From the NCBI RefSeq assembly GCF_019431355.1, contig NZ_CP080269.1, positions 1,178,001 through 1,242,000 on the forward strand: a DNA stretch of 64,000 bases, in the 5' to 3' direction. Origin of the DNA: Paenibacillus sp. R14(2021). GTDB lineage: Bacteria; Bacillota; Bacilli; Paenibacillales; Paenibacillaceae. The position numbers and the translations under genes are program-made. This document shows positions 35,210 through 43,839 of this stretch, piece by piece (the first letter of the stretch is position 1; every line of letters starts with the position of its first letter). The notes under the pieces are model-generated. The model was not told the DNA's origin and made no database searches. It was given only the letters and a program-made list of their open reading frames with translations.

Positions 35210-35755
35210 TTATAAAGAAGCGCTTGTTAACGCACCTGACATGTGGACGATTTGGGAAGCTAGCGAATCCACGCGTTCCAGCACGCTCGGATCAACAATT
35301 TCGTTATGCTCGTTGAAATGATCCCGGTGCGCATAGACGTAATCCGGCGCAACGTATGCGCGGAAGTAACCGGCAATCGGCTTGAGCTGGTTCTCGATTA
35401 CGAGAAAATGCTGATAGGTGCCTCCCGTACCGATAAAACCGACCACTTTGTTGCGGAATGCGGTGACAGGAAGCAGATCGAATACATTTTTGAGCGCACC
35501 GGACAACGAAGCTTGAAAGATCGGCGTGCCAATAACGAAGCAATCCGCATTCGTGATCTTGTCAATGACGGCGCGCGTATCGTCATTATAGTGGGAAGGA
35601 TCGCGACCATCGCACATTTCAACATGGAATGCCTTCAAGTCCAGCACTTCCGTCGCAAGCGCCGGATTAAGCTCCGCCGCGCGGTCTACAACACTTTGGA
35701 CGACTGCCAGTGTTTTGGCGCCGATTAGCGTTCCTGAAATTCCTAACAGCTTCAT
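35210..35755 (-). CDS. NAD(P)H-dependent FMN reductase
   Basis: Flavodoxin-fold FMN reductase of 181 residues (SsuE/MsuE type). It begins MKLLGISGTLIGAKT with the phosphate-binding loop and contains FVIGTPIFQASLSGALKN and FIGTGGTYQH, the FMN-contacting segments. The ATG overlaps the stop of the nitrilase gene (ATGA), showing translational coupling. It would provide reduced flavin to a monooxygenase or act as a quinone reductase. It is not a member of the usual Nit1C set, so its coupling here is informative. Confidence 0.9.
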   Translation of the reverse strand: MKLLGISGTLIGAKTLAVVQSVVDRAAELNPALATEVLDLKAFHVEMCDGRDPSHYNDDTRAVIDKITNADCFVIGTPIFQASLSGALKNVFDLLPVTAFRNKVVGFIGTGGTYQHFLVIENQLKPIAGYFRAYVAPDYVYAHRDHFNEHNEIVDPSVLERVDSLASQIVHMSGALTSASL

Positions 35756-37386
35756 CGTTCGCTTCCTCCTTGTTCCGTTCGAATCAACGATTCGTATAAA
35801 TGGGTTTTCAATCGCCGCATGAACGGACGGCTCCGGGCGACGGTCAGCTGCTCCGCTCCGAACGTCGCGTTGAAGACTTCTCCTGCCGGAATTGCACCCT
35901 CCCGATGAACCTGACGATGAAGGAACAAGAGATTCTCCGGGGTCTGCGGCGGCGCAGCTATGGCGAGAACGGCATCGTTCTCGAACGCCCATATCTTGCG
36001 CATCCAGGCTTTGCCCGGCTCATGGCCGTTGCAGCTGACCGCTATGATATCGGCGCCTTGCTTGGCCAGTACGCGGTAGGATTCCGGATAACCAGCATCT
36101 TGAGCTGTCAACAGTCCAACCCTGCCGAACGGAAGCTCGAAGGTACGGAAGGAAGGCTCCCCCTCCGTATTCTCGAAACTAGCATGAACGGTGGAGACAT
36201 GACCAACGAGGCCCTCTGGTCCGATCAGATAGCAATTGACGCAATCTGCGTGCTCGGTCCCTGTGTCGGATAACGTTACGACCAGGAAACTGCCGGACAA
36301 TGCGCACTGTTCCACAAGCCGGTTTAATACGGCTTCTCTTGCGATCTGCTGAGGCTCAAACTCTACTTGCGACAGGACGATAAGCCGGTTGCTGCTCAGC
36401 GGATTCATGCTTTCAAGTTCACTTAATTCCTCTATTAATCGATCGATTGACAATCCTTCCCCTTGCTCGTAGGGGAGCAGTGCGATCGTGAAATTTTCTG
36501 GTGAAGGGATTTGCCGCGTCTGTCCTTCCTTCCATAGATAAGGATGAAGCAGTATATCGTGATAGGCTTGCGGCCGCCTTGTTTCCAGAAGCTGTCGACG
36601 CCGAGCCGAGCTCGATTGCATGATCGCAGGAATCTTGCCGTAAACAATGCCTTCGCCTGACATTTGCGACTGCTGCACTTCCCCGTCAGGGCCGATAATG
36701 CCGCTGCCTCCCGTAAATTGAGCACCTCGCTCCTGGTCGGAGCGGTTGGCCGCAATCCAATAAACGCCGTTCTCCCATGCCCGCAGGCACCATGTTTTGC
36801 TAGGGGGATTGTTGCCGCCTCCAACCCAGTTGGTCGGAAATGCAACGATGTCCGCATCCTGAAGTGCCGCGATCCGCGAAGGTTCGAAATACATCGCATC
36901 CATGCAGATCAGCATTGCGATATTGCCAATCGGTGTCTGGAAGACACGAATACCGTCATTGCCCTCTCGTGCCCATCTCGGATCGTCGGCGAACAGATGC
37001 GTCTTGCGGTAGACGCCGATGACGCCGTTCGGACCGATTAAGGCTGCGCTGTTATAGTAAATACCGGTTCCCGGATCTAGCTCCGGCAATCCTACCACCG
37101 CATAGCAGTCGCAGCGGCTCGTCACCGCTAGCAGCGCATCAGTCGTTGGGCCGGGGATCGTTTCCACGAACGGCTTGATTTCCGCTCTGTTCTCCCATAC
37201 ATAGCCGCTCGCGGCCATCTCGGGAAAGACGATCAGCCGCGCGCCGGATACCGCGGCTTCCGCCAGCTGTTCAACCATTCTTGCCCGGTTCCGTTTCGGC
37301 TGCCCCTGTACAGGGTTGAATTGAACGGCCGCAATCGTGATCATCCCTTGGTCAGTCGCAGTTCGTGAATCATCAGCTCTGAGCAC
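35752..37386 (-). CDS. Tandem-domain carbon-nitrogen hydrolase (nitrilase superfamily)
   Basis: A 544-residue protein with two nitrilase-fold domains. The first (about 15-270) is complete: catalytic Glu in IVFPEMAASG, Lys in VYRKTHLF and Cys in MLICMDAMYFEP. The second (about 300-530) keeps the fold, for example RLIVLSQVEF and AWMRKIWAFENDAVLAIA, but the Glu context is changed, no Lys motif is seen, and the Cys position reads LLTAQDAGYPES, with Ala. The second half therefore looks catalytically dead. It starts at GTG 37386 inside the preceding gene; ATG 37344 (MITIAAVQFN) is possible. It releases ammonia from an amide or nitrile. Confidence 0.87.
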   Translation of the reverse strand: MLRADDSRTATDQGMITIAAVQFNPVQGQPKRNRARMVEQLAEAAVSGARLIVFPEMAASGYVWENRAEIKPFVETIPGPTTDALLAVTSRCDCYAVVGLPELDPGTGIYYNSAALIGPNGVIGVYRKTHLFADDPRWAREGNDGIRVFQTPIGNIAMLICMDAMYFEPSRIAALQDADIVAFPTNWVGGGNNPPSKTWCLRAWENGVYWIAANRSDQERGAQFTGGSGIIGPDGEVQQSQMSGEGIVYGKIPAIMQSSSARRRQLLETRRPQAYHDILLHPYLWKEGQTRQIPSPENFTIALLPYEQGEGLSIDRLIEELSELESMNPLSSNRLIVLSQVEFEPQQIAREAVLNRLVEQCALSGSFLVVTLSDTGTEHADCVNCYLIGPEGLVGHVSTVHASFENTEGEPSFRTFELPFGRVGLLTAQDAGYPESYRVLAKQGADIIAVSCNGHEPGKAWMRKIWAFENDAVLAIAAPPQTPENLLFLHRQVHREGAIPAGEVFNATFGAEQLTVARSRPFMRRLKTHLYESLIRTEQGGSER

Positions 37387-38338
37387 GTCGTCCCACCACC
37401 AAATCCTCTTGATGCCAATCGATCAACACAGCTTCTTCTTCATCTTGGCGGATTATGACCCGTGAATCCCGGGTCAGCTTGCCAATGACTTGCGCGGTTA
37501 TACCTTCCGAGGCAAATAAAGCAAGAATCTCATCGCAGTGCCTCGGTTCCGCGCTGAGTATAAAGCCGTAACCAGGGTAGGTCCGCAGCCAGCGTTCCCA
37601 CGTCACGTGCTCCGGTTTCGGAATCCGGTCCAGCTCAATGGAAGCGCCGCTCCCGGCATTCTCAGCCAGCATGGCGATGGTGCCGAGCACGCCCGCATTG
37701 CTGATATCCCGCGCAGACTCAGCCAATCCCGCCTCCGCGATCCGGGGCAGCAGCTCCAATTTGGCTTGAAGGGAAGCCGGCGAATGGAAGCTCGTGCTGT
37801 CCCATTGCGGGTAATGCTTCACAGGACGGCCATCCAAATCGATGGCGGCGATCAAAGCATGACCGGGCTTGCCGTTCGTGCCGCGCAGTAGATGCGTCGC
37901 CCTGCCAAGAATAGCAGTGCCTACACCCTCTGACTCGCCCGGCAGGAAATGTCCACCGACCATGGGAACGCCGAGCTTGCGGCAGCCTTCCGCCATGCCT
38001 TCAGCAATCTGTTCGGCCGCCGCCTCGTTCGGCGCGCTAAGTAAATTGACAATCGCCGTCGGTCTGCCGCCCATCGCATAAATGTCGCTTACGCTGACGA
38101 GCACGGCGCAATAGCCCGCCCAGAACGGTTCCTCTCGCACCAGGTCCGGCAGGATGCCGTCGCTGGAGAAAAGGAGGTAGCCTTCACGGTCAGGAAGCAC
38201 CGCCGCGTCATCGCCGATGGGATCCAGCATGCCGGCTTGCATCGAACCAAATATCCGAAGCAGCGGCTGGATGTCTTTCTTTCGTCGGATACCGGAGAAG
38301 GCTTGCAGATGTTCAATTAGCGAAGCTAGATTGTCCAA
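37373..38338 (-). CDS. AIR-synthase-like protein of nitrilase clusters (Sll0787 type)
   Basis: ATP-binding PurM-like protein of about 321 residues, related to thiamine-phosphate kinase, SelD and AIR synthase. It shows IGDDAAVLPDREGYLLFSSD (phosphate and metal-binding acidic motif, about residues 40-60), VSVSDIYAMGGRPTAIVN and MVGGHFLP, and it ends with a C-terminal domain containing DISNAGVLGTIAML. This type occurs in Nit1C clusters. TTG at 38338 is the likely start (GAGAGG upstream) and overlaps the glycosyltransferase end. The 14-bp overlap with the nitrilase start indicates coupling. Its substrate is unknown. Confidence 0.87.
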   Translation of the reverse strand: MDNLASLIEHLQAFSGIRRKKDIQPLLRIFGSMQAGMLDPIGDDAAVLPDREGYLLFSSDGILPDLVREEPFWAGYCAVLVSVSDIYAMGGRPTAIVNLLSAPNEAAAEQIAEGMAEGCRKLGVPMVGGHFLPGESEGVGTAILGRATHLLRGTNGKPGHALIAAIDLDGRPVKHYPQWDSTSFHSPASLQAKLELLPRIAEAGLAESARDISNAGVLGTIAMLAENAGSGASIELDRIPKPEHVTWERWLRTYPGYGFILSAEPRHCDEILALFASEGITAQVIGKLTRDSRVIIRQDEEEAVLIDWHQEDLVVGRRAQS

Positions 38339-39479
38339 CTGCCAACATCCTCTCGTAGACCGCCATGTGCTTCTCAGCTGCAGCTGCCCAGCTGTACGCC
38401 TGAATGGACGACTTTCCGGCTGTGTGTAATTGTTCCTGCAGCCCGGTATCGGTGACTGCTCGAAACATTTGAGCCGCAATGGCGTCTTCATCCTCCGGTT
38501 CAGCCAGAAGTGCATTGCTTTCATGTGTAAGAAATTCGCGAAAAACCTCGATCGTAGATGCCACTACGGGCGTTCCGCCAGCCATCGCTTCCATGACAGC
38601 TAGCCCCCAGCCTTCTTTGGTCGACGGCTGCACGAAGCAATCCGCCAGCGCGTAATAATCCTGCACCGTGTCGTTATTCGGCGCGGCCGAAAGCCTAACG
38701 CTGCTTCGGACGTCGTTGTCCATCGCTTGCAGCTCTGCCTGAAATGCTTGCAAATAATGCCGGTAATCGAACAGCGTTGTTCCGCCGGCAATGAGCAGCT
38801 CCGCATGCGGCAGCTTCGCTTTTACCTGCGCGAATGCGCGAAGCGTTCGAATCGTGTTCTTACGGGGCTCAATGCCGCCCAGCGTGAGAAACACGGTCTT
38901 GCCTGCGAAGCCGTAAGCCTCTTTCAAACGTTCACGATCACCCCGAGGCTCGTAAAACCGCTGCTCCACGCCGTTGTGGATAACCTCGGAATCGCGCCCA
39001 AATTCAGCGTTCAGCCGGTTACGCCAATAGTGACTGACGGTGATGAGGGCGTTCGGCCGCACGACTGACTTGTGCTGGCAGTCGATCAGTACCGGCGTCG
39101 TGAAATCGTCCAGGTGATGGACGGTACGCAGGAAGAAGGGAATGCGGCCCTTCTCCCTGAGGCGTCTCAGCGCATTCGCGCTGATGCAATCCTGCACATG
39201 ATGAATGTCGAAGTCCGCTAGCGGCTCTTGATCCAGTCCTTCTGTGTAAGTGTCAATATACCGGGCAATCCGTTCCTCGAAGGTTTGGCCAGCTCGCAGC
39301 GTGAAGGGCACGATTCTCGTATCGGCTTCCACCGGTCGATAGAAGCCTTCGTTCCCGCCAGTGCCTAAGGCGAACACCGTTACGCCGCAGCCGCGGTTTC
39401 GCAGCGCTTCTGCCAATGCCAGCGTGTGAACGACGCCGCCTCGCGGCTTGGTGTTGTACGTGTATAACGCGATCCTCAT
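38313..39479 (-). CDS. GT4-type glycosyltransferase of the nitrilase cluster
   Basis: Glycosyltransferase of about 388 residues with GT-B fold. N-terminal acceptor half starts RIALYTYNTKPRGGVVHTLAL; the donor-binding half has LTLGGIEPRKNTIRTLRAF and VQPSTKEGWGLAVMEAMAGG (E-x7-E motif, GT4). Similar MSMEG_0565-type glycosyltransferases occur in Nit1C clusters. It overlaps the AIR-synthase-like gene by 26 bp. The start may be the ATG at 39479 or four codons earlier at 39491. It probably adds a sugar to a small molecule made by this operon. Confidence 0.88.
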   Translation of the reverse strand: MRIALYTYNTKPRGGVVHTLALAEALRNRGCGVTVFALGTGGNEGFYRPVEADTRIVPFTLRAGQTFEERIARYIDTYTEGLDQEPLADFDIHHVQDCISANALRRLREKGRIPFFLRTVHHLDDFTTPVLIDCQHKSVVRPNALITVSHYWRNRLNAEFGRDSEVIHNGVEQRFYEPRGDRERLKEAYGFAGKTVFLTLGGIEPRKNTIRTLRAFAQVKAKLPHAELLIAGGTTLFDYRHYLQAFQAELQAMDNDVRSSVRLSAAPNNDTVQDYYALADCFVQPSTKEGWGLAVMEAMAGGTPVVASTIEVFREFLTHESNALLAEPEDEDAIAAQMFRAVTDTGLQEQLHTAGKSSIQAYSWAAAAEKHMAVYERMLAVGQSSFAN

Positions 39480-39514
39480 GGCATCGTACATCCCTTCTTC
39501 GCAGGATTGGATAA

Positions 39515-40438
39515 TTAAGCGCTTATTTCGGCCGTGCCGGGCGGCGTTAATCCAGCCAGCTGTACGACCTTATTCACACTGTCTTCCGCACCGCCGATCG
39601 GACGAATATGAATGCCTCGAATTCCCTCGATCTGCCGCAGCTTTCCGATCAGTTCCGCAGCGATGGTTAAACCCTCTTCCCTGGATTCCGATTGCGATAA
39701 TCTCGTCTTGAAGGAATCCGGAATGACGATTCCCGGAATGCGAAGCGCCGTATCGACATGAGCTGCATCACGCAGGGGCAAGATGCTGGCCATGATTGTA
39801 ATGCGCTTGTGCAAATCGCGGCGCCTTGCCTCCTCCATCCATTCGCCGATTAAATCCATATCGAACACTAGCTGCGTCCGAACGAAATTCGTTCCGCCGT
39901 CCGCTTTCGCTTCCAGCCTATCGATCAGCTCCTTGATTGGCTTGCCGGCAATATTCTCGACCGTGCCGATCGTAAACGTCGGCTTCTCTTCCATCAGTGT
40001 GCCGTCGAACAGCCGTCCTTCGTCGACAAATTTACGAACATAGCTGACCAGCTCCATCGTTTGGAGGTCGTAGACCTCCTTGGCATTCGGCTCGGTGCCG
40101 ACCTTGGCGGGATAACCGCCAAGGATCGTAATGTTCTTCACGCCGATGGCCGCAAGACCCATCAAATCGCTCTGGATTGCCATCCGGTTCCGGTCGCGCA
40201 GATTGATCTGAACGATCGGCTCCACGCCGACCTGGCGGACGAAGAAAGCGCCGACCACCGGTGACATGCGGGCGATCGCAAGCAGATTATCGCTGAGGTC
40301 GACGGCGTCGACGCTTCCTCTGTAGCGTACCGCCTGCTCTACCAAGGGCTGCGGATTCCAGCTGCGAGGCGGTATCAGCTCTGCCGTTACGATAAAATGC
40401 TCTTGGGACAGACGTCCCTTTTTCATGAGTAATGTCAT
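39515..40438 (-). CDS. Methylenetetrahydrofolate reductase (MetF)-like protein
   Basis: TIM-barrel FAD/folate enzyme of 307 residues, similar to 5,10-methylene-THF reductase. It opens with FIVTAELIPPRSWNPQPLVE (typical EhxPPR region), AVDLSDNLLAIARM in place of the usual start-of-barrel motif, and NITILGGYPAKVGT with the folate/flavin-contacting segment. Sequence VFDMDLIGEWMEEARRRD and further helices complete the barrel. It lies between the Sll0783-type gene and the glycosyltransferase. No other methionine genes are nearby, so a specialised C1 role within this cluster is likely. Confidence 0.85.
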   Translation of the reverse strand: MTLLMKKGRLSQEHFIVTAELIPPRSWNPQPLVEQAVRYRGSVDAVDLSDNLLAIARMSPVVGAFFVRQVGVEPIVQINLRDRNRMAIQSDLMGLAAIGVKNITILGGYPAKVGTEPNAKEVYDLQTMELVSYVRKFVDEGRLFDGTLMEEKPTFTIGTVENIAGKPIKELIDRLEAKADGGTNFVRTQLVFDMDLIGEWMEEARRRDLHKRITIMASILPLRDAAHVDTALRIPGIVIPDSFKTRLSQSESREEGLTIAAELIGKLRQIEGIRGIHIRPIGGAEDSVNKVVQLAGLTPPGTAEISA

Positions 40439-40482
40439 CTGTTGTCATTCCTTTCCCCATGCCGGCGGCATGCCTCTCGCTT

Positions 40483-40995
40483 TTAGATTTGGAACGTGCT
40501 CAAGATGAATGCGCCAGCGCGGGAATATTCGATCAAGCAATCCTGCAGATCAAGCGGATGGCATGGAATCGCGCCTTCGATCAGATCCTCCTCGCGATGA
40601 CCGTGAAGACCAAGGCCGAACCGGCATACATATACTTTGCCGCCTTCCTTGATGAATGTCGCCAGGCTGTCGTTATGGTTCATTTGACCGCCGAATGCCG
40701 CGTTGCCGATGGTCGGGAAGCCGCGCGTCGCAATCGCGTTCATCGCGCCAGTCCCATAGAAGTAGATCGCCGTCTCGAAGCCTTTGCGCTGCGCGCGGAT
40801 CGCTTGCAGAATCGCGACGTAAGACAGCGACGACTCATGCGCGATCCCGTGGACCAGCGATAGAAATTTATCGCCTTCGTTCGCTTTGTAATCCGGGAAT
40901 ACCTTCGTTTCGCCGTAAATTTTGGCGCCGGCCGGCAGGCTCGGGTGGGGAATCTCATTCATTGCTTTCAATTCGGTTTCCGTGTAATTTGCCAT
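40483..40995 (-). CDS. Sll0783/MSMEG_0572 nitrogen-starvation family protein
   Basis: A 170-residue protein matching the Sll0783/MSMEG_0572 family of nitrilase clusters. Conserved-looking parts are PAGAKIYGETKVFPDYKA, EGDKFLSLVHGIAHESSLSY and FYGTGAMNAIATRGFPTIG, and near the C-terminus FGLGLHGHREEDLIEG. In Synechocystis the relative is induced on nitrogen starvation. The biochemical role is unknown. No signal or membrane segment is present. GGAGG precedes the ATG. It is the most diagnostic gene for calling this operon Nit1C-like. Confidence 0.85.
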   Translation of the reverse strand: MANYTETELKAMNEIPHPSLPAGAKIYGETKVFPDYKANEGDKFLSLVHGIAHESSLSYVAILQAIRAQRKGFETAIYFYGTGAMNAIATRGFPTIGNAAFGGQMNHNDSLATFIKEGGKVYVCRFGLGLHGHREEDLIEGAIPCHPLDLQDCLIEYSRAGAFILSTFQI

Positions 40996-41050
40996 CGTAC
41001 ATCATGCCTCCAATTAGTCATCGATTTATATGGAAAAGAGCGGTAAGCCC

Positions 41051-42007
41051 TTATGCCAACTTGCTGAAATAGTGCTCTTCGGCATTGCCCCAGAAGATAC
41101 GTTCTTTGATTTCATCCGACACCTGCGCGCCCTGAATCTTCCAAAACTCGCTCTCGAAATCGCTCCAGGGCTCATCGCAGCCGAACATGACGCGGTCGAG
41201 TCCGATGCCGGTACGGTCCAGCTCCTGCAGCAGCTTGCGAACCGCAAACCCGATTGCCCAGCTCGTATCGATGTAAACCTGATACCCGCCTTCGATCAGA
41301 TCCTTCCACTGCGAGAGCAGCCGAATATGCCCGCTGACGCCGCCGCCCATATGGACCAGATGGATCTTCAGATCCTTGCCCCAGCGCTTGATGATCTCGA
41401 AGAAGCCCGTAATGTCGGAGCCGCCTCCTGGACTGGTATGAAAATGAATCGGAAGATCCCGCTCAATGGCAGCCCGGAAGATCGCTTCGTGCTGGCGCAG
41501 CGTTGGCTCATCCCACTTGCTCGGATCTGCCGTTCCGCCGAGCAAATAGCTCATCTTCATCGCAAGAATGCCCGGCTGATCGAGCATCTGCAGCGCGGCA
41601 TCAGTAAGCTCCCGATTGCGCGGCAGGCCGGATACCCACAATGCGCCAGCCACGGTTCTTCTTCGCTTCTCCGCCAGATCGGCGACCAAGCTGTTGTGGC
41701 TGAATGGCTGCTCCTGCACCGGAATGCCGTAATTGGGAATGATTAACGTCTTCTCGATGCCTCTGCAGCTCATGAAGAAGTCAAGCTCCTCCGGTGTTTC
41801 CGGGCCAGGATCGGCGGGCGATATCGGCTCCTCCGATTCGTAGAACGCCCATGGCGGCAGCTGGCCGACGTGATTGTGCACGCTGTATACTTTCCGGCCC
41901 ATGCCCATCGTGAGCGGCTTCTCCGGCTGAAGGATCGTGTCGCCGGCAGCGTGTGCGTTATTGCCCGGTAAGCCTGCGGCGCCTGCTTGATTGTGCATCA
42001 TGCACAT
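41051..42007 (-). CDS. TIM-barrel amidohydrolase family protein
   Basis: Metal-dependent amidohydrolase-2-type enzyme of 318 residues. HxH-like YSVHNHVGQLP near residue 41, DLPIHFHTSPGGGSD with a metal His, IHLVHMGGGVSG, and MFGCDEPWSDFESEFW near residue 280 with the catalytic Asp. The last segment IFWGNAEEHYF is typical of this family. The preferred start ATG at 42007 (GGAGG upstream) overlaps the acetyltransferase gene by 50 bp; ATG 41908 is possible. It would hydrolyse or decarboxylate a cyclic or aromatic compound. It is not a usual Nit1C component. Confidence 0.88.
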   Translation of the reverse strand: MCMMHNQAGAAGLPGNNAHAAGDTILQPEKPLTMGMGRKVYSVHNHVGQLPPWAFYESEEPISPADPGPETPEELDFFMSCRGIEKTLIIPNYGIPVQEQPFSHNSLVADLAEKRRRTVAGALWVSGLPRNRELTDAALQMLDQPGILAMKMSYLLGGTADPSKWDEPTLRQHEAIFRAAIERDLPIHFHTSPGGGSDITGFFEIIKRWGKDLKIHLVHMGGGVSGHIRLLSQWKDLIEGGYQVYIDTSWAIGFAVRKLLQELDRTGIGLDRVMFGCDEPWSDFESEFWKIQGAQVSDEIKERIFWGNAEEHYFSKLA

Positions 42008-42449
42008 ATAACTCAGCCTCCATTAGTTGATGTAGATGACCCCGTATGAGCTGCTGTTCACCTAGGCTTCGCCAACCCAGTTTCTTGAACAATTCCGTAT
42101 TCTGCTCCTGCACCTGTGCGAGAAATCGCTCAACCCCGCGGTTCTCCATCGCTTCTACGGCGGCTTCGATCAGATAAACACCGATGCCCCGCAGCCGGTA
42201 CGCTTCCATCACCGCTAGTCGTCCGCCCCACCAGGTCCCTTTCTCGTGCTTGTCGGGATAACATCGCACGGTGCCCATGAGTATGGTTGCGCCCCGCCAA
42301 GCATTCAAATGGATGGCTTCCGGATCATGCTCGTCTTCGTCCGTTACGTCGAACAAGCCTTGTTCCTCGACAAACACTTGATTGCGAAGTGCATGCGCCG
42401 CATTCAATTCCGCTTCGCTTGCTGCCATCCTTACATCCAAGCCTCTCAT
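41958..42449 (-). CDS. GNAT acetyltransferase of the nitrilase cluster (MSMEG_0567/Sll0786 type)
   Basis: Acetyltransferase of 163 residues. It has AAHALRNQVFVEEQGLF, the fold strand MGTVRCYPDKH and the acetyl-CoA loop RLGGRLAVMEAYRLRGIGVY-type segment (R-L-R-G-I-G). Relatives sit in Nit1C clusters between the radical SAM and AIR-synthase genes. The start ATG overlaps the radical SAM stop (ATGA), so the two are coupled. Its substrate is unknown, probably the product of the radical SAM step. Confidence 0.85.
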   Translation of the reverse strand: MRGLDVRMAASEAELNAAHALRNQVFVEEQGLFDVTDEDEHDPEAIHLNAWRGATILMGTVRCYPDKHEKGTWWGGRLAVMEAYRLRGIGVYLIEAAVEAMENRGVERFLAQVQEQNTELFKKLGWRSLGEQQLIRGHLHQLMEAELYVHDAQSSRRRRLTGQ

Positions 42450-43591
42450 CCCATCACCCCGGGCGCTTTATTTTTCTCGAAGGACGGCAGCGCCGAGCAG
42501 GCACCGCATTTCGCGCAGCCCGCCATGCTATCGGCGGAAGATAGGCTTGCTGCCGACAGCAGATCCGCAACCTTGCGATACATATCATCCATGTAAGCGG
42601 ATGTTGGCGGCTTCGCAAATTCGAGCATCGTTCCCCGCAGCGGACGAAGCGGCACGACGAACGGGTAAACCCCCAGCGCCGCGGCTCTTGAGCAGCCGAC
42701 AATCGTCTTCTCGGCGTCCTCGCCCATGCCGAGAATGACATAAGTCGTGACCTGGTTCCTGCCGAACACGGCGACAGCCTTCTCGAACGCGTCGAAATAC
42801 GTTTCCAGCGTGATGCTCGACTTGGAAGGCATCATCTCGCGCCGCACGTCTTCGTCGAAGGACTCGACATGCAAGCCGATCGTGTTCGCGCCGGCCTCCT
42901 TCAACCGCCAGTACCATTCGGCGTCCTCCGGCGGCTCGCACTGCACTTGAATCGGCAGGCGGCTAACCTTGCGGATCGCCTTCACGCATTCGGTTAAATG
43001 AAGCGCGCCGCGGTCGGTTTCATTCGGCGTACCCGTCGTCAGCGTAATCTGCCGAATGCCGTCAAGCCGCTCGGCCGCTGCCACGACCTCGGCTAATTGT
43101 GCCGGCGATTTCTTGGCGACCGTCGAGCCGGCTGCGAGCGAGTGGCCGATGGCGCAGAACTTGCAGCGGTCGTTAGGATCCCAGCGGATACACGATTGGA
43201 TGACCGTGCTGGCCAGCACATCCGAGCTGTGAAGCGCTGCGATTTTGTTATACGGGATCCCGTCCGCCGTGCTGAGGTCATAGAAATTCGGTCTTGCTAC
43301 GGGGTCCAGGTACATAAGCGTCTTGCCTTCGAACTGAAGCTTGAAGCCATCCTCGCCTTCGAGCAGCGAATACGGCGAATCTTCCGCCGGCCCGTTAAAT
43401 ACCGGCAGCATGACGGTCTGACCGCCGAATTGAAATGCCGCATCGTCTGTCGGTCCCGCTCCCCCGCGTCTGCCGGAGGCAAGCGCATTGGAAGACCGAA
43501 TGCCCTTGTTCTGTAAGTCGACTAGACGGAACGCCTGCTCAAGCGCAGCCGCTGCGCCAGCATCCGGCAGCGATCCTTTCTTATCCTCCAT
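42446..43591 (-). CDS. Radical SAM protein of the nitrilase cluster (MSMEG_0568/Sll0785 type)
   Basis: Radical S-adenosylmethionine enzyme of 381 residues. The cluster-binding motif CIRWDPNDRCKFCAIG (about residue 134) has Cys at spacing C-x8-C-x2-C rather than the standard C-x3-C-x2-C, with the family-typical CxxCxI ending. HLTECVKAIRKVSRLPIQVQ and CEPPEDAEWYWRLKEAGANT are barrel segments. A C-terminal Cys group (GCAKCGACSA) may bind a second cluster. It resembles the MSMEG_0568/Sll0785 family found in Nit1C operons. It is the first gene of the operon, 249 bp from the divergent MocR regulator. Confidence 0.87.
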   Translation of the reverse strand: MEDKKGSLPDAGAAAALEQAFRLVDLQNKGIRSSNALASGRRGGAGPTDDAAFQFGGQTVMLPVFNGPAEDSPYSLLEGEDGFKLQFEGKTLMYLDPVARPNFYDLSTADGIPYNKIAALHSSDVLASTVIQSCIRWDPNDRCKFCAIGHSLAAGSTVAKKSPAQLAEVVAAAERLDGIRQITLTTGTPNETDRGALHLTECVKAIRKVSRLPIQVQCEPPEDAEWYWRLKEAGANTIGLHVESFDEDVRREMMPSKSSITLETYFDAFEKAVAVFGRNQVTTYVILGMGEDAEKTIVGCSRAAALGVYPFVVPLRPLRGTMLEFAKPPTSAYMDDMYRKVADLLSAASLSSADSMAGCAKCGACSALPSFEKNKAPGVMG

Positions 43592-43839
43592 GTCACATCC
43601 GCCTTTCTCTTGCGCTGCCTGATTTCGGTTGCGTTAACTTATATGACACATATTACGATCAATACACCGATATAACCCCATCCACACCCACATTAAATTT
43701 ACCATCCACAGAATGATGTTAGGTTAATGCAGAAAAAATGTGCTATCATTCGGTTTATATGGGAGAATACATAACACACCTATTCGGCAGTATCGGACAT
43801 TGCTTGGATTTACATGCTCTATGGAGAGGGGAATGTGGA

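Noticed and set aside
35770..35992. Possible N-terminal extension of the FMN reductase into the nitrilase gene
   Set aside because: The extension is low-complexity and the ATG at 35755, overlapping the nitrilase stop, starts the fold directly at MKLLGISGT.
38339..38524. Extra 62 residues at the start of the AIR-synthase-like protein
   Set aside because: They are antisense-like and unusual for the family; the TTG at 38338 with GAGAGG upstream gives the normal length.
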